A stretch of 64,000 nucleotides of DNA from Apium graveolens (taxonomy: Eukaryota; Streptophyta; Magnoliopsida; Apiales; Apiaceae), in NCBI RefSeq assembly GCF_009905375.1, contig NC_133650.1, forward strand, positions 300,265,957-300,329,956, given 5' to 3'. Both the position numbers and the translations under genes were made by a program. The notes beneath the pieces are model-generated. The model had not been told where the DNA came from, searched no databases, and saw nothing but the letters and a program-made list of their open reading frames with translations. This document shows, in pieces, positions 35,215 through 48,288 of the stretch (positions within the stretch are counted from its first letter, which is position 1; each line of letters opens with the position of its first letter).

Positions 35215-35706
35215 GAATGAGACCTTTGACGATTTTCGCTTGCGACTCAACTGGAGGAACCTAAATATGGAAGCGAACGAGGGCTTGTCGTGCATTTGAC
35301 AAACTCACCACACATATTTCAAGTAAAATGTGTCACGTGCACATACGAGTAATGTAACTTATAGAATTTCCTTTTGGCTTCCCATTCTGCTAGTAATAAA
35401 AAGATATGCGAAAACTCTTACCCATGTCTCCATATTTTTTTAAATTATTTGCTGGAGTTGTTCGATTATAACTTGAGGCGCTACTTCAATGGCTTGATCT
35501 GAAAGACGACCGTCTCTACAAGTTTTAGTACCATATCTTCCAAAACCAAGTTGTATATCGTCTTGTTTGCAACCTCTACTATATCCTCGTTTACGATATA
35601 TATGTACATGTATATATATGTATATAATATTTTGTTCATTTGGAATAGGGCGACCTTTTTTTAGTACATGAAATCCATATACGGGGTCAGAGGATTTGGT
35701 CATCAC
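35215..35706 (-). pseudogene. Mitochondrial-type rpl16 relic (unit 4)
   Basis: The 88-codon frame (35706-35440) stays open with small changes (GCKQDDIQLGFGRYGTKTC and RLSDQAIEVAPQ). It is followed by stops and the C-terminal SLSNARQA block near 35304-35284. Confidence 0.78.
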
Positions 35707-35943
35707 GATGAAACCTCAATCCAAGATAAATTATTTAATCAATAAACAAATGTCAGCAGAAGATATTTAACATCTATGACCCCAAACTAATCCAAGATCT
35801 TTTAAGATTACAGTTCTAGAAACAAGAATTCCAAATTCAATAAATACATTTTTCACTTTCTTTTAAAATAATTCTCAATTCAATACCAAACCCACTAGTA
35901 TAACTTTGAAAAGAAGTACACTAGTCCCAACTATAAAATAACA

Positions 35944-35992
35944 TAATATATAATATAATATAATATAATATAATATAATATAATATAATTTA
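35944..35992. repeat. (AATAT)n microsatellite, about 49 bp (unit 4)
   Basis: Shortest array of the set, ending in an aattta variant. Confidence 0.9.
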
Positions 35993-36097
35993 AACAACTT
36001 TACATAACAGAACTTACACTAGTCCGCAAACCCTGGACCAACCACCTTCCAAAAGCTTCTTCATTGCTTCCTCGAATTACACGGCTAAATATATATA

Positions 36098-36378
36098 ATA
36101 TTTTGTTCGTTTCGAGTAGGGCGACCTTTTTTAAGAAAATGAAATCCATACTTTGACAAATGAGATTTTATAACAAGTAGACACTTCTGCAGGAGCATAA
36201 TCGATTTTATGGCTAAATACATTACGAGATATTTTTTCATACTTTTCATATTTAGTTCGAACTATTTTTTGCACCCTTTAATCGACCTGAACAACATTTA
36301 CACATATAAGGATCCCCTCCACCCTTTTTCATTACTAATGGAATATCATTCATTATTTTACTAAAATTGGAACGCAAT
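36098..36378 (-). pseudogene. Mitochondrial-type rps3 C-terminal relic (unit 4)
   Basis: Copy of 11598-11880 with [14 protein letters not shown] on the minus strand; same frameshift upstream. Confidence 0.77.
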
Positions 36379-37350
36379 GATTTTATTTTATTTCAAGGTT
36401 AAAAACAAATATATTGAGTAACACGAGAAGTACTTTGTTGAACATGTTTTATTTTTAGGGACTCAATTAAGGTCCCTCGGGAACGGAATGCTGCCCTTTT
36501 TCTATGTTAGCCAAATAGTCTGGATGGGATGAGACTAAAAATTTAATCAAAATTATAATATTTAAACAATGTTTTGGTCAAAATTACATAAAATATGACA
36601 CAAAATTACACGACATGCAGGTACATGTACACAAACGAATTCTTAACTAGTGATGGATTTAGTATTCATTTAAACTAAACACGAAAGTACAAGAAGACGT
36701 GAAAGAATATAAAATGAACAAATTATCAAGTTTAAGTAAAAATCATCGTTCAACAAAATAAAAAATGAATTGACACTAGTACTAAAACATGAAAACTCCA
36801 TTCAAATAAAAATGATTTTGAACTGAAATTAAAAAATTAAAAATATTTCAATTTAATTGTTTCAATTTCGATAAAATATTCCACCTAAATTGATTAAAAT
36901 CGGACCTGTTAATAATATAAATAAATAAATATTATTCATATTTTATATAACTATTTGCTATTGCATTTTTAGGAATAGGAGATATATGATTCTTGTTCCA
37001 ATTTTATCTGAAAAATAAGCGACTGCATTTTAGATAGGGTCATAGAGAGGGAGGGAGGGAGGGAGTGAGGTTCTTGTTGTTTCCACTTTCTCTCAAAGTT
37101 ATTCCTCACCAGTCCTCACACTAGAACTCCCGCACAATACTTGGTACTTGGTTCTTGATTGACATAAGTTCAATCTATGTTCCGCATTCTTTCATAACAG
37201 TAAAAGCAATCCTCCTTTCTTTTTATCTTTCAAAGCTTGTCTATTCACGGTTTTTTCATCGTAAAATCGAAAATGAGTGTTTAACATGCTGAGGATTGCC
37301 ATCAAAATTTGAGTAGAATCATAGTATTTCTTAACTTCTTTGGGCACAAC

Positions 37351-37734
37351 CTATTGTAGAAACATTGCTAGTTTCTTGGCTAAGGTATATGATAATGTTA
37401 TTGAATAGAATGCAAATGCAACTTGTTCTCTGAAAAATGGTACTGTCACTTTATTTGCATAGGTACACAAAGGAAGATTTAAGCTGATCAACGAGATGTG
37501 CACCAAGGAATTATCATCATAAATATTCAGTCTAATAGCGTGATTAGTAAAATAATGACATAAGATTCTTCTAAAAACAGCTCTGCTCCCATATTCCCAT
37601 CCAATCTTATAAGGATTCGATTCATTAAGAAGTGGATGTGCATTTTCACTCGTCCATAAAAACCAGATCCTAACTACTAAACTTATACATTTATAAATTA
37701 TTAATATATATAAATAAAATTTAAATATAATCAA
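37351..37734 (-). other. Unidentified fused open frame (unit 5)
   Basis: A small deletion near 37566, at the start of segment U, joins two minus-strand frames that are separate in other units. One covers KCISLVVRIWFLWTSEN and NESNPYKIGWEYGSRAVF, the other IYDDNSLVHISLISLNLPLC. No domain is recognised and no copy elsewhere has the fused form except unit 6, where stops intervene. Probably fortuitous. Confidence 0.2.
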
Positions 37735-39193
37735 TTAATAAAATTAATTTATATGTATTAATATTCTAATTTTTCAAGTTATTTTATTTTATTTTCAAAG
37801 TAACTATTATTTCATCATATTAAAATTTCTTCTACACACCACATTTTATCATATTATAATGAGTAAATCATGTGTGTCAGAAATTATTTTCATACATAAT
37901 ATTTTATCTATTCACAATTCACAACATTTTTTATTTTAATTTTTAAAAACGACTTATATAATTAATTCATATATTTCTTAAATTACAATGTTTTACTTTT
38001 ATGTATTTATTTTATAATTATTTTAAACTGAACTATTTTCACATATTTTCAAATTTTTATTTTCACAACATCTCTGACTTAAAATAGTTTTGTGTGCTTA
38101 AGTTTTTTTATTATTGAACCATGTTAAATTAAAATTATTCATCTCAAAAAATTTAAATGGATTCGGAGGTCCTATCCGATAATCGGAGATCCTAATGAAT
38201 TTGGATATAAATTATGTTATTAAAAATCTGAAATTGATCTGATCTCAATCCAATCCAACAAATTTAAATAAATATGAATTTAATTAAATCCGATCCAAAT
38301 TTGAACATCAGCACAAGGATAACTTACTCCGATTCACATTGTATATCTCCTAAAAGGCACTTACGCTTCAATTCAACAGAAATGGAATGAAATTTTATCA
38401 TGTTTTACTAAAATTGCACCAAAATTTCCATCATATTTTAGCCAATATTATTGTATGGTAATAATTCTATCCCCAAAAACTTCTGTATTCATGATTATAT
38501 CTTCCTATAAAGAGGTGTTAGCATATTTTTGGGCAATTGAACCTTCCTCCAACAAAAAATCCTTTTAGGCCATATTATTAAATGAAAAATAGATTATTCC
38601 CATTATTTGATATATTGACGTCTTACGGATCGTAATATCTTAAAAATCTTATGCAAATCATGTTTTCCGGTAAGAAAAATATATTTAAAAGGAAATTACA
38701 ATACCGAATTTTGACACGTAAGTCACAGCAAAAAATTTAGTCAAAACGGACACTGCTAAATAATTAGCTTATACGTAGATATTGTCGAATTATTTTTTCA
38801 TGTGAATTTTAAGGAAATTTTCACTAGATTAAGTAAAATGAGAGTGGTGGTGACAACCGGCAGAATAACAAATTCGCTAGAATAAGTATTTAATAATAAA
38901 ATTTATTGGCTTAATTTGAATTAAAAATGTGCAATAGCATTAATATTACTAATATCCATACATTAAGAAATAAGATTTTTGTAACTCCCGAATCATTGAT
39001 ATTGTCACAGGTACAATATGTTTAATTTCCTTAAAACAGATTAGGAGGTTATAATTGTTGCCAGCTTTAGTGTAAATGCCAAGCCTCTTATAAATAGCAT
39101 ATGATTTTACACTACAAATCAGAGCTTCAACATGCATAAACATTGCTCCATTGGCTTTTCTTTTGGTTTCCGTTCTTGATAGCTTGTTTAGAG
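37566..39193 (+). repeat. Segment U of unit 5
   Basis: Copy of 807-2458 lacking its first 30 or so bases. No hAT insertion. It leads into the MADS pseudogene. Confidence 0.78.
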
Positions 39194-39349
39194 ATGGCAA
39201 AAAAGCCCAGCATTGGTCACCAAAAGATCAAGATTGCGAAAATAGAGCGTAAGAATCACCTGTAAGTTACCTTCTCCAAACGTCGATCTGGCCTTTTTAA
39301 GAAGGCGAGTGAGCTCCGTACACTTTGTGGAGTTGGGATTGCCGTTGTA
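39194..39349 (+). pseudogene. MADS-box pseudogene, 52 codons, fused to chromovirus pol (unit 5)
   Basis: Longer form of the pseudogene: MAKKPSIGHQKIKIAKIERK, then NHL, a TAA stop at codon 24 (CAA to TAA), then [26 protein letters not shown]. Changes C42R and E48G fall in the conserved MADS core. MADS homology stops at about 39349 and chromovirus pol follows at once (ttccaagcattttgg). This is the older arrangement from which the 20-codon form of units 1 and 2 derives. Confidence 0.88.
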
Positions 39350-39759
39350 TTCCAAGCATTTTGGTATGAGGGAAAAGCTTAGTCCGAGATATGTTGGACC
39401 TTTTGAGGTTTTGGTATCGTAGAGAGTTGCGTTGTCGCCACAACTATCTCATGTGCATAATGTGTTTCATGTGTCTGTTTTGAGGGGCTATAAATATCAT
39501 CCATTACACGTAGTTTAGTATCCATTGAATAAGATTAGAGAAGATCTTTCTTGTGAGGAAGAAGCTTGAGAGGAGCGAATTTTGAGGAAGAACGCCATTC
39601 CGTTTGTGAAAATTTTGTGGAAAAATCATCCGGAGAGAGAGTCTACTTGGGAATTAGAAGAATCTATTTGTGAGAAATATCCGTATTTATTCGATTCAGG
39701 TACGAGTTTTTAGTTTTGTTTAATTCCGGGGACGGAATCGTATTTAAGGGGGGTATATA
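39350..39759 (+). mobile_element. Chromovirus integrase end and chromodomain relic (unit 5)
   Basis: Begins with [13 protein letters not shown], then LSPQLSHVHNVFHVSVLRGY, which are the standard C-terminal integrase blocks of Ty3/gypsy elements, then the chromodomain IPFVKILWKNHPERE, TWELEESICEKYPYLF. Stops break the frame after EVLVS and in the linker. A polypurine tract precedes the LTR. Confidence 0.87.
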
Positions 39760-41725
39760 TGTAATATACGAGAATTTAATAATAATAAGATTTGAATTAA
39801 AATTAAAATAAGTGATTTTAATTCATTTGTTAAATAGCATAGAAATAAAAGTAAAACAGAGTCATCGAGCCTTGTAGTTGTTTTTTTGTTTGTTTTCATT
39901 GAATAAGGTAACTCTTTATTGCCTGTTATTATAATTAGTCATATAGCTACGCACTTCGCATGTGACCTTGTCAATTGTTGACAGAGCACACACAACACAC
40001 AAATTTAGTAATAAAGTGTATGGTCATCCTTGTTTCTTTGTTGTCAAATCACGTCATTAGTGTCAAGTGTGAATTATATTATTTATTTATACATATGTTT
40101 AATCCACAAGATCTGCTGCTTCAATTCCAATTTTCATGTTACTTTAAAATTATTAAGTTAGATTATGCATATGTGAGCTTTTATTTAATTGCGGTTGATT
40201 AGACTATGATAGTGTGGCAACTGGATGATTCAAGTTATTTAAATTATTTATATAAAATTAAAATTTTGTGAGGGTTTTTCACTACATCAATATACTTATT
40301 TATTAGTTATAATTTAAATTGATTTTATGTATGCCACTTACGATTAAAACAATTTAATTGGTGTACATGTACTTAGTCCAATTATACTAGTGAGTCCAAT
40401 TATACTAGTGTCATAATTTATAATTAATTATTTAATAAAGGTGAACAATGGTAGTTAATTTGGAATCTAACTATTTTAAGTATATGTATTATTAAATTAG
40501 TAAGCAGTGTGGTAGTTAGGTGCATTCGTTTAAACAAATTGTATAATTATAAATGTAATAATGACATGACATTTGGTCTCTTTAGTGTTAAATTCGAGGA
40601 CATGTAATGTACTGATTCGGAGCCGAATAGTTGTGTATTGATAAAAAAATCATTTTTAAATAAATTAAGAAGCAACAAACATTAATTATAAATTTTAATT
40701 TTGTAATTAGATCAAGGGTCGGGGATTTAGCACATCATTTGCAGATTTTGATATTACTTTAGTTGCGATATTCGAGGTACGGATTATGTCCCTTTTTTAT
40801 TCACCGTTACTCCTCTTGTCCATTATATTTATTTGATTCATTATGTTCTACTTTCTGTTCATTCCGTTAATATTTGCTTTGACCGTTTTAATTTCCGAAA
40901 ATTATTTTAAAATTTGATTTTGAAAATTTAGATATCTGTGTATGCGGTTTTCAAAAATTATTTATGACACTCACCTTCTTTGGAAATTTGTATCATTTTT
41001 CTCATGTAATTTTTAAATTTTGCGAGAATATTTTCATTTTGAACCCTTAGTGTGATTTAGGGTATACCGAGTTAACAGGAGTACTACAGCCATGTCATTG
41101 CGGTACCAGTGACATGACACTTCCGTGACACTGTGATTGGTCATGGCATATCCTTCTGTTAGCTCTTGGGAGGAGCGTTTGGCCATTTTGATATTTGTTC
41201 AGGATACGTGGCTGCACCCAGAATTTGATTTGTGATTTGATTTATGGTGACGTTGTATATGTCGTATACGTTATCCATTCTGTTGTACATATTAGGTATC
41301 CTATGATGTGTGTATTTGTATCCGTTCTGATTTCGGTATTAAATATCATAACCCAAAATTATTGTTTTATTATAAGCTGTGAAATATTTATTTCTGATTT
41401 TCTGTTTTATAAATTGTATTCCAAATCTGTACTGGACGTTTGGCTCATGCCGTATTTTTTTCTGGTAGGCATAGGGGAAATCTTGGACTGTGCTATGGAG
41501 AGCAACCCCATTTATTGATTAGAATTTTTGACTTTATCAATATCGGACTTAATTATTTATTTAGAGATTTCAACATTCATATTTTTGGTTTAGACAGTTT
41601 GTAGATTTAATATTATTTTTGGAGATTTTATACTGTTTATTTATTGTTTAGAAATATATTAGTGCTCTGTTTGCAGGTTTATGATAGGTAATACCTCCTT
41701 CTAATTTTTAAGAAGGGGTGTTACA
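39760..41725 (+). mobile_element. 3' LTR of the chromovirus relic (unit 5)
   Basis: 1,966 bp. It has lost about 200 bp near 39854 (gtaaaacagag where unit 6 keeps gtaatagtaattag onward) and about 76 bp near 40066 (shared with unit 6). Its ends match the other LTR copies. The plus-strand frames 39975-40202 and 41195-41518 lie in the LTR and are not supported as genes. Confidence 0.85.
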
Positions 41726-41783
41726 AACTAGTAGTAATCAACTCCCGTTCTTCCAAAAACAGGTCTGCTCCCACCTTCCCATC

Positions 41784-43153
41784 TAGAGCTGCAAACGAAC
41801 GAAACCGAGCCGAGTTCTGTCCGAGTCGAGCCGAGCATAATTTTTTTTAAAATGAACCGAGCCGAGCTGAGTTTAAAAACCCAGCCGAAAAAAAATATTT
41901 ATGATCGGCTCGTTTATAAAGGAGCCGAGCCGGACACGAGTTTGCTCACGAATAACCGAGCCGAGCCGAACTCGAGCCGAGTCGAGTTGTTCACTAATAG
42001 TTCGCATATATTTTTTAATTGACCAAGCTTAAGGTATAATTTATAACTTTATAAGTTTTATGGAGATCAAATACTAATTTCATCTTACAATTATATACTC
42101 ACACTTACACTCTACACTTATCAATTTTTTTCACTAGTCGAGTTTTAAGAACAAAATCATTTTTATTTTAAATTAATGAGACATTCATAACTTTAGAAAT
42201 TATACAATACTTTTAAATTGTCGATGTCGATTGTCAAAGATTTAGTAATTTTTTATATTTCAGTTAAATTATTTTAGATTAGAAACGAGATATAAAATAA
42301 AATAAAGGAAGTAAGCCCATTTAAGTGGTTGAGAAATAAAATTATTAAAAATTATCTTATGTTTTCTTAAAAATATTATAATTTATTTTAAGAACTCACT
42401 ATTTTAATTTATTTGAAATTGTAATTTTGGTCGATTTTATCATAGACACCTCTAATAAAAGTGTGAGGTGATATTTAGTGTTAAGTTTAATTAGAAATTG
42501 TTTGTTAAAGTAATCAAGCTCTAGTGTTATGTCTGAAATTAATTAAATTATTTATTGTTAAAATATATATTAAATTTTTATTAAATTAATTATTATACTT
42601 TAAAATTAGTATTAAATTTTAATTAAAAAATTTAAAATCTTTATAAAAGTGATTAGTAAATATTTATTACTCCCTCACTCCCTTCCAATTGTTTACAGTT
42701 CTGGGGAAGTGTCCGGCACGCATTTTAAGGTGCATAAAAAGTATAGTTATGTAACTTATTTTTACAATTTTTTTTTTTAATAAAAGTTGAATGTTTTAAT
42801 TTTTATTCAGAAAAATAAAATTGTAAAAAAAATTACAGAACTATACTTTATATGCGCCTTAAAATGCGTGTCGGGCACTCTCTAAAAAATGTAAACAATT
42901 GAAAAGGACGGAGGGAGTATATGTTATATTTAAAAAATTTATCTGAGCCGAGTTACCGAGTTCGAGCCGAGTCCGAGCTAAACGAGCCGAGTCCGAGCCG
43001 AATATTAAAAAACTCGGCTCGGCTCGTTTAATTATATGAGCTTATTTTTTTGTTCGCGATCGGCTCGTTTAAGAAAACGAGTCTAACCAAGTTCACTTAA
43101 GCAAACCGATCCCGATTTTTGTTCACGAACGGCTCTGTTCATTTGCAGCTCTA
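41784..43153. mobile_element. Non-autonomous hAT element (unit 5)
   Basis: Here the termini are perfect inverted repeats, TAGAGCTGCAAA and TTTGCAGCTCTA. The flanking repeats are ttcccatc (41776-41783) and ttcccctc (43154-43161), one mismatch. It is the best-preserved copy for defining the element. Confidence 0.9.
42670..42917. mobile_element. Stowaway MITE nested in hAT (unit 5)
   Basis: 248 bp, TA-flanked; left end CTCCCTCACTCCC, right end GGACGGAGGGAG. Confidence 0.92.
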
Positions 43154-44551
43154 TTCCCCTCCAATCTTACAAGGATTCGATTCATTAAGAAGTGGATATG
43201 GATTTTCACTCGTCGATAAAAACCACATCCGAACTACTAAACTTATACATTTATAAATTATTTATATATATAAATAAAATTTAACTATAATCAATTAATA
43301 TAATTAATTTATATGTATTGGTATTCTAATTTTATAAGTTATTTTATTGTATTTTCACATTAACTATTATTTCATCACATTAAAATTTCTTGTACACACC
43401 ACATGTTATCATATTCAAATGAGTGAATCATGTATGTCACAAATTATTTTTATACATAATATTTTAGTTATTCACAATTCACAACATTTTTTTTATTTTA
43501 ATTTTTGAAATTGACATATGTAATTAATTCATATATTTCTGAAATTACAATGTTTTACTTTTATGTATTTATTTTATAATTATTTTAAACTGAACTAGTT
43601 TCACATATTTTCAAAAAAAAATTATTTTCACAACACCTCTAACTTAAAATAGTTTCTTGTGCTTTAGTTTTTTTTATTATTGAACCATGTTAAATTAAAA
43701 TTATTCATCTCAAAAAATTTAAATGGATCCAGTGGTCCGATCCGATAATCGAAGATCCTAATGAATTTGTTTATGAATTACGCTATTAAAAATCTGAAAT
43801 TGATCCGATCTCAATCCAATCCAATAAATTTAAATGAATATGAATATGAATTTAATCAAATCCAATCCACATTTGAACACCAGCACAAGGATAACTTAGT
43901 CTGGTTCGCATTGTATATCTCCTAAAAAGGCACTTAAGCTTCAATTCGACGGAAATGGAATGAAATTTTATCATGTTTTACTAAAATTGCACCAAAATTT
44001 CCATCCTATTTTTGCCAATATTATTGTATGGTAATAATTCTATTTTAAATGAAAAATAGATTATGCCCATTATTTGATACTATGACGTCTTACGGATCGT
44101 AATATCTTAAAAATTTTATGCAAATCATGCTTTCCGGTAAGAAAAATATATTTAAAAAGAAATTACAATAGCGAATTTCGACACGTAATTCACAGAAAAA
44201 AATTTAGTCAAAACGGACACTGCTAAATAACTTATACGTAGATATTGTCAAATTAATTTTTCATGTGAATTTTAAGGTAATTTTCACTAGATTAAGTAAA
44301 ATGAGAATGGTGGCTACAACCAGCAGAATAACAAATTCGCTACAATAAGTATTTAATAACAAAATTTATTGGCTTAATTTGATTTAAAAATGTGCAATAA
44401 CATGAATATTAGTAATATCCATACATTAAGAAATAAGATTTTTGTAACTCCCCAATCATTGATATTGTCACAGGAACAATATGTTTGATTCCCTTAACAC
44501 AGATTAGGAGATTATAATTTTTGCCAGCTTTCAGTGTTAATGCCAAGCCTC

Positions 44552-44559
44552 TTATAAAT
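44552..44559 (+). promoter_or_regulatory. TATA box of MADS copy 3
   Basis: TTATAAAT at the same distance (about 100 bp) from the ATG as in the other copies. Confidence 0.6.
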
Positions 44560-44657
44560 ACCAAATGATTTTACTCTACAAATCAGAGCTTCAACATACA
44601 TAAACATTGCCCCATTTGCTTTTCTTTTGGTTTCTGTTCTTGATAGCTTGTTTAGAG

Positions 44658-45326
44658 ATGGCCAAAAAGTTCAGCATTGGCCGCCAAAAGATCAAGATTG
44701 CGAAAATAGAGCGTAAGAATCACCTGCAAGTTACCTTCTCAAAGCGTCGATCAGGCCTTTTTAAGAAGGCAAGTGAGCTCTGTACACTTTGTGGAGTTGA
44801 GATTGCCATTATAGTCTTTTCTCCAGCTGGAAAAGTGTTCTCCTTTGGACATCCTAATGTTGAAGGTATAATTGATAGGTTTTTTAGTCGCAATCCTCCA
44901 CCTTCAAACTCAAGCACTCTCCATCTCGTTGAAGCTCATCGTAGTATGACTGTTTGCGAGCTGAACTTCCATCTCACACAGATTTTCAATGAACTAGAGG
45001 GTGACAGGAAGAGAGGAGAGGCACTTGATGACATGAGGCAAGCTAGCCAGAGCCAGTTTTGGTGGGAATCTCCAGTCGAAAAGATGGGATTTGATGAGCT
45101 TCAACAATTGAAGGACTGCATGGAAGCGTTGAAGAAAAATGTGAACAATCAAGCTAATAGCATCTTGATTGAGAATGCAAATTCTAATTTGCCACCTTTT
45201 GGTTTTAATGGACACAGGGCCTTTAATCAGTTTGAAGCTAAGCCTAATCAGATTGATCCTGCTTCTCATGTCCCTGGTTACGGATATGGTAATGGTTATT
45301 TTGGTCTGAGCAACTTTGCTGTGTAA
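44658..45326 (+). CDS. Type I (AGL62-like) MADS-box transcription factor, copy 3
   Basis: Intronless, 222 residues, MADS domain identical to the other copies. Private changes are E116D, in the charged middle region, and A222V, the last residue; it shares Gly209 with copy 4. The ATG at 44658 is the first in frame: the extended frame upstream reads PHLLFFW here rather than LHLLFFW, which fits untranslated leader. It lies in unit 5, the only full unit flanked on the left by the two MADS-less units and on the right by the duplicated rpl16 block, so its regulatory surroundings differ from copies 1 and 2. Confidence 0.93.
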   Translation: MAKKFSIGRQKIKIAKIERKNHLQVTFSKRRSGLFKKASELCTLCGVEIAIIVFSPAGKVFSFGHPNVEGIIDRFFSRNPPPSNSSTLHLVEAHRSMTVCELNFHLTQIFNELEGDRKRGEALDDMRQASQSQFWWESPVEKMGFDELQQLKDCMEALKKNVNNQANSILIENANSNLPPFGFNGHRAFNQFEAKPNQIDPASHVPGYGYGNGYFGLSNFAV

Positions 45327-45722
45327 TCTGAGCTTGTGTCTTGCTAGACAGTTCTGAGTCTCCATTTTGATTGATGCTGTGTGGCTTTGCCGGAAAAGAA
45401 AGTTCATTTTTCTATCTATTGGTTAAAGTTGTAACTTAAATTTGACAAACAGTTTGATCTGAAGTTTATTCTGAGGTTGTAATGGATATTGTTTTTTGAA
45501 AATGGTCAGCTGCATATGTCTAAATATTCTTTAAGCTTAAAATGTCAATTACTATTGAAAAGTTATCAAAAAAGAGAGTTGGATGAACGCGTAACTTATA
45601 ATCTTGTTTTTCATATCAAAACAAGTTATATTGGGAAAGAAAAATTACCAACTTTTTTTTGAAATATTAATAAAAAAGAAGAAGCAATTGATTAATCTAT
45701 AAATTAGATTTGAAAGATGAAC

Positions 45723-46126
45723 TTTGACTTACGACTCAAGGAACTGGATCTCGAAGGGAACGGGGTTTTGTCGTGCATTTGACAAACTCAGATTACAAAT
45801 TTAAATAGGATATTAACATCTACCAACCCCACTATATCTACCTTTACTATATATATTATATTTTGTTCGTTTCGGATATAGCATGACTTTTTTTGTACTG
45901 TATAAAATTCACACATTAACACTCGAGATCTTGTAATGAGTAGATACTTCCACAAAAGTATAATCGATTTTCTGATTAAATACAGTACGCGATATTTTTT
46001 TATACTTTTGGCATTCAATTCTAGCCATTTTCGCACCCTTTAATCGATCTAATCAACATATATACATATAACTCTCCCACCCCTTTTCATTACTAATGGA
46101 TTATCCTTACTATTTTATTTTACTAA
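45723..46126 (-). pseudogene. Mitochondrial-type rps3/rpl16 first relic (unit 5)
   Basis: Copy of 9050-9456. A changed gatcttg and a shortened T-run near 45893 alter the frames, so the overlapping 82-codon frame 45788-46036 differs from its counterparts, as expected for non-coding drift. Confidence 0.72.
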
Positions 46127-47389
46127 AAATGCAATGATCTTATTTTGTTTCTCGGTTTAAAACATATGTCTTTAGTTACATGAGAAGTATTTTTCTAAAC
46201 ATATTTTATCTTTACTGACTCAATTAAGATCCCTCGGGAATAAAATCTTACCCTTTTTCTATGTTAGCCAAACAGCCAGCCAGATGGAACGAGATTAAAA
46301 TTTTTAATATTAAAAAAAATGTTTCATTTAAAATTACACAAAATATGACAGGAAATTATGATATGAATGTACATAACATGAAACGAATTTTTAACTAGTC
46401 ATGTTTTGGTTTACTATTCATTTAAACTAAACATAAAAGTTTCCTGATTTGAAGTATATAAAACAAACGAATTGTCGGGTTTAACTAAACATATACGAAT
46501 TGGGGGGTTTAAGGTAAAAAGGTCTGAGCTTTAGTGGCTCTGAGGTATAGAGCATGGGTGTGTATGTACAGTATATGCGAAGAGGGGTTTTGGATATGAA
46601 GGAATTTATCTGATTCTGAAATGCAGTAACGCTGCAAGGGGTTTTGGGCTTGAGTAGGTAACCAAAATCGACCTAACCCCAAATTTGTATTATAAATTTT
46701 TATGAATTGACTTGTCAGGACATATGTTCAAATTGAATTCGCAGACGCACATGAATGCATGCAAGATCTCATATTATTACGAGAAAAGTTATCTTTTGTT
46801 ATAATTATTTGGACCCTTAGTATTTATAAGATTGGATTTTTTAATAATATTTTGGACCCCTAATATTTTGTAGTAGAGGGTTGTTTGGTTGAAATAATAA
46901 TTGTTTGTTCTTTTTTATTGTCTCATTTTGAAACAAATAATAATGTTGCCATAAATACATATTATTACGGTACAATTACAGTCAACAATTTCATATACGA
47001 CATAATTTTTTTTCGTATTTCGGTTTATCTTTTTCGTACACAAACACGTAAATGTAATTAAATAAATAAATTAAGAGGCGGTTTTGAATTTACCTTTGTT
47101 ACACCACATGAACAAATATAAATTGACATAAATACTTATTTAAAGAAATATTTTAAAATTATTTAAATATATTTTATAAATGTATATTGTATTTATAATT
47201 ATTATAAAAACAAAATAGAAAAAATTTCAAATTCAAATATTTGACAACACTTATAACTTATTGACTTAAACTCAATTAATAAAAGTACAAAAAAATTATA
47301 TTGAAAAAGAAAAATCATTATTTTGTGAAAATGTTAAAAACAAAATAAGAAGCAATTGATTAATTTATAAATTAGATTTGAATGAGACC

Positions 47390-47761
47390 TTTGACGATTT
47401 TCGCTTGCGACTCAAACTGGAGGAACCTAAATATGGAAGCGAACGAGGGCTTGTCGTGCATTTGACAAACTCACCAGACATATTTCAAGTAAAATGTGTC
47501 ACGTGCACATACGAGTAACGTAACTCATAGAATTTCTTTTTCGCTTCCCATTCTGCTACTAATAAAAAGATATGCGAGAACTCTTACCCATGTCTCCATA
47601 TTTTTTTAAATTATTTGCTGGAGTTGTTCGATTATAACTTGAGGCGCTACTTCAATGGCTCGATCTGAATGACGACCGTCTCTACAAGTTTTAGTACCAT
47701 ATCTTCCAAAACCAAGTTGTATACCGTCTTGTTTGCAACCTCTACTATATCCTCGTTTACG

Positions 47762-47792
<31 letters not shown>

Positions 47793-47872
47793 ATATTTTG
47801 TTCATTTCGAATAGGGCGACCTTTTTTTAGTACATGAAATCCATATACGGGGTCAGAGGATTTGGTCATCAC
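47390..47872 (-). pseudogene. Mitochondrial-type rpl16 relic, copy a (unit 5)
   Basis: 88-codon L16-like frame at 47872-47606 (GCKQDGIQLGFGRYGTKTC, GRHSDRAIEVA). Downstream L16 blocks are separated by stops. Its rps3 partner is missing because the unit breaks at 48289. Confidence 0.77.
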
Positions 47873-48110
47873 GATGAAACCTCAATCCAAGATAAATTGT
47901 TTAATCAATAAACAAATGTCAGCAGAAGATATTTAACATCTATGACCCCAAACTAATCCAAGATCTTTTAAGATTACAGTTCTAGAAACAAGAATTCCAA
48001 ATTCAATAAATACATTTTTCACTTTCTTTTAAAATAATTCTCAATTCAATACCAAACCCACTAGTATAACTTTGAAAAGAAGTACACTAGTCCCAACTAT
48101 AAAATAACAT

Positions 48111-48168
48111 AATATATAATATAATATAATATAATATAATATAATATAATATAATATAATATAATATA
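48111..48168. repeat. (AATAT)n microsatellite, about 58 bp (unit 5, copy a)
   Basis: Uninterrupted pentanucleotide repeats in the usual place between the rpl16 and rps3 tails. Confidence 0.9.
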
Positions 48169-48288
48169 AACAACTTTACATAACAGAACTTACACTAGTC
48201 CGCAAACCCTGGACCAACCACCTTCCAAAAGCTTCTTCATTACTTCCTCGAATTACACGGCTAAATATATATAATATTTTGTTCGTTT

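Larger units (their letters stand above)
30753..36767 (+). repeat. Tandem unit 4, short type (6.0 kb)
   Basis: This is a direct copy of unit 3 with the same two junctions between unit sequence and retrotransposon fragment. The replacement therefore happened once and was then duplicated. The two fragments have since acquired different stop codons and frameshifts. Confidence 0.93.
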
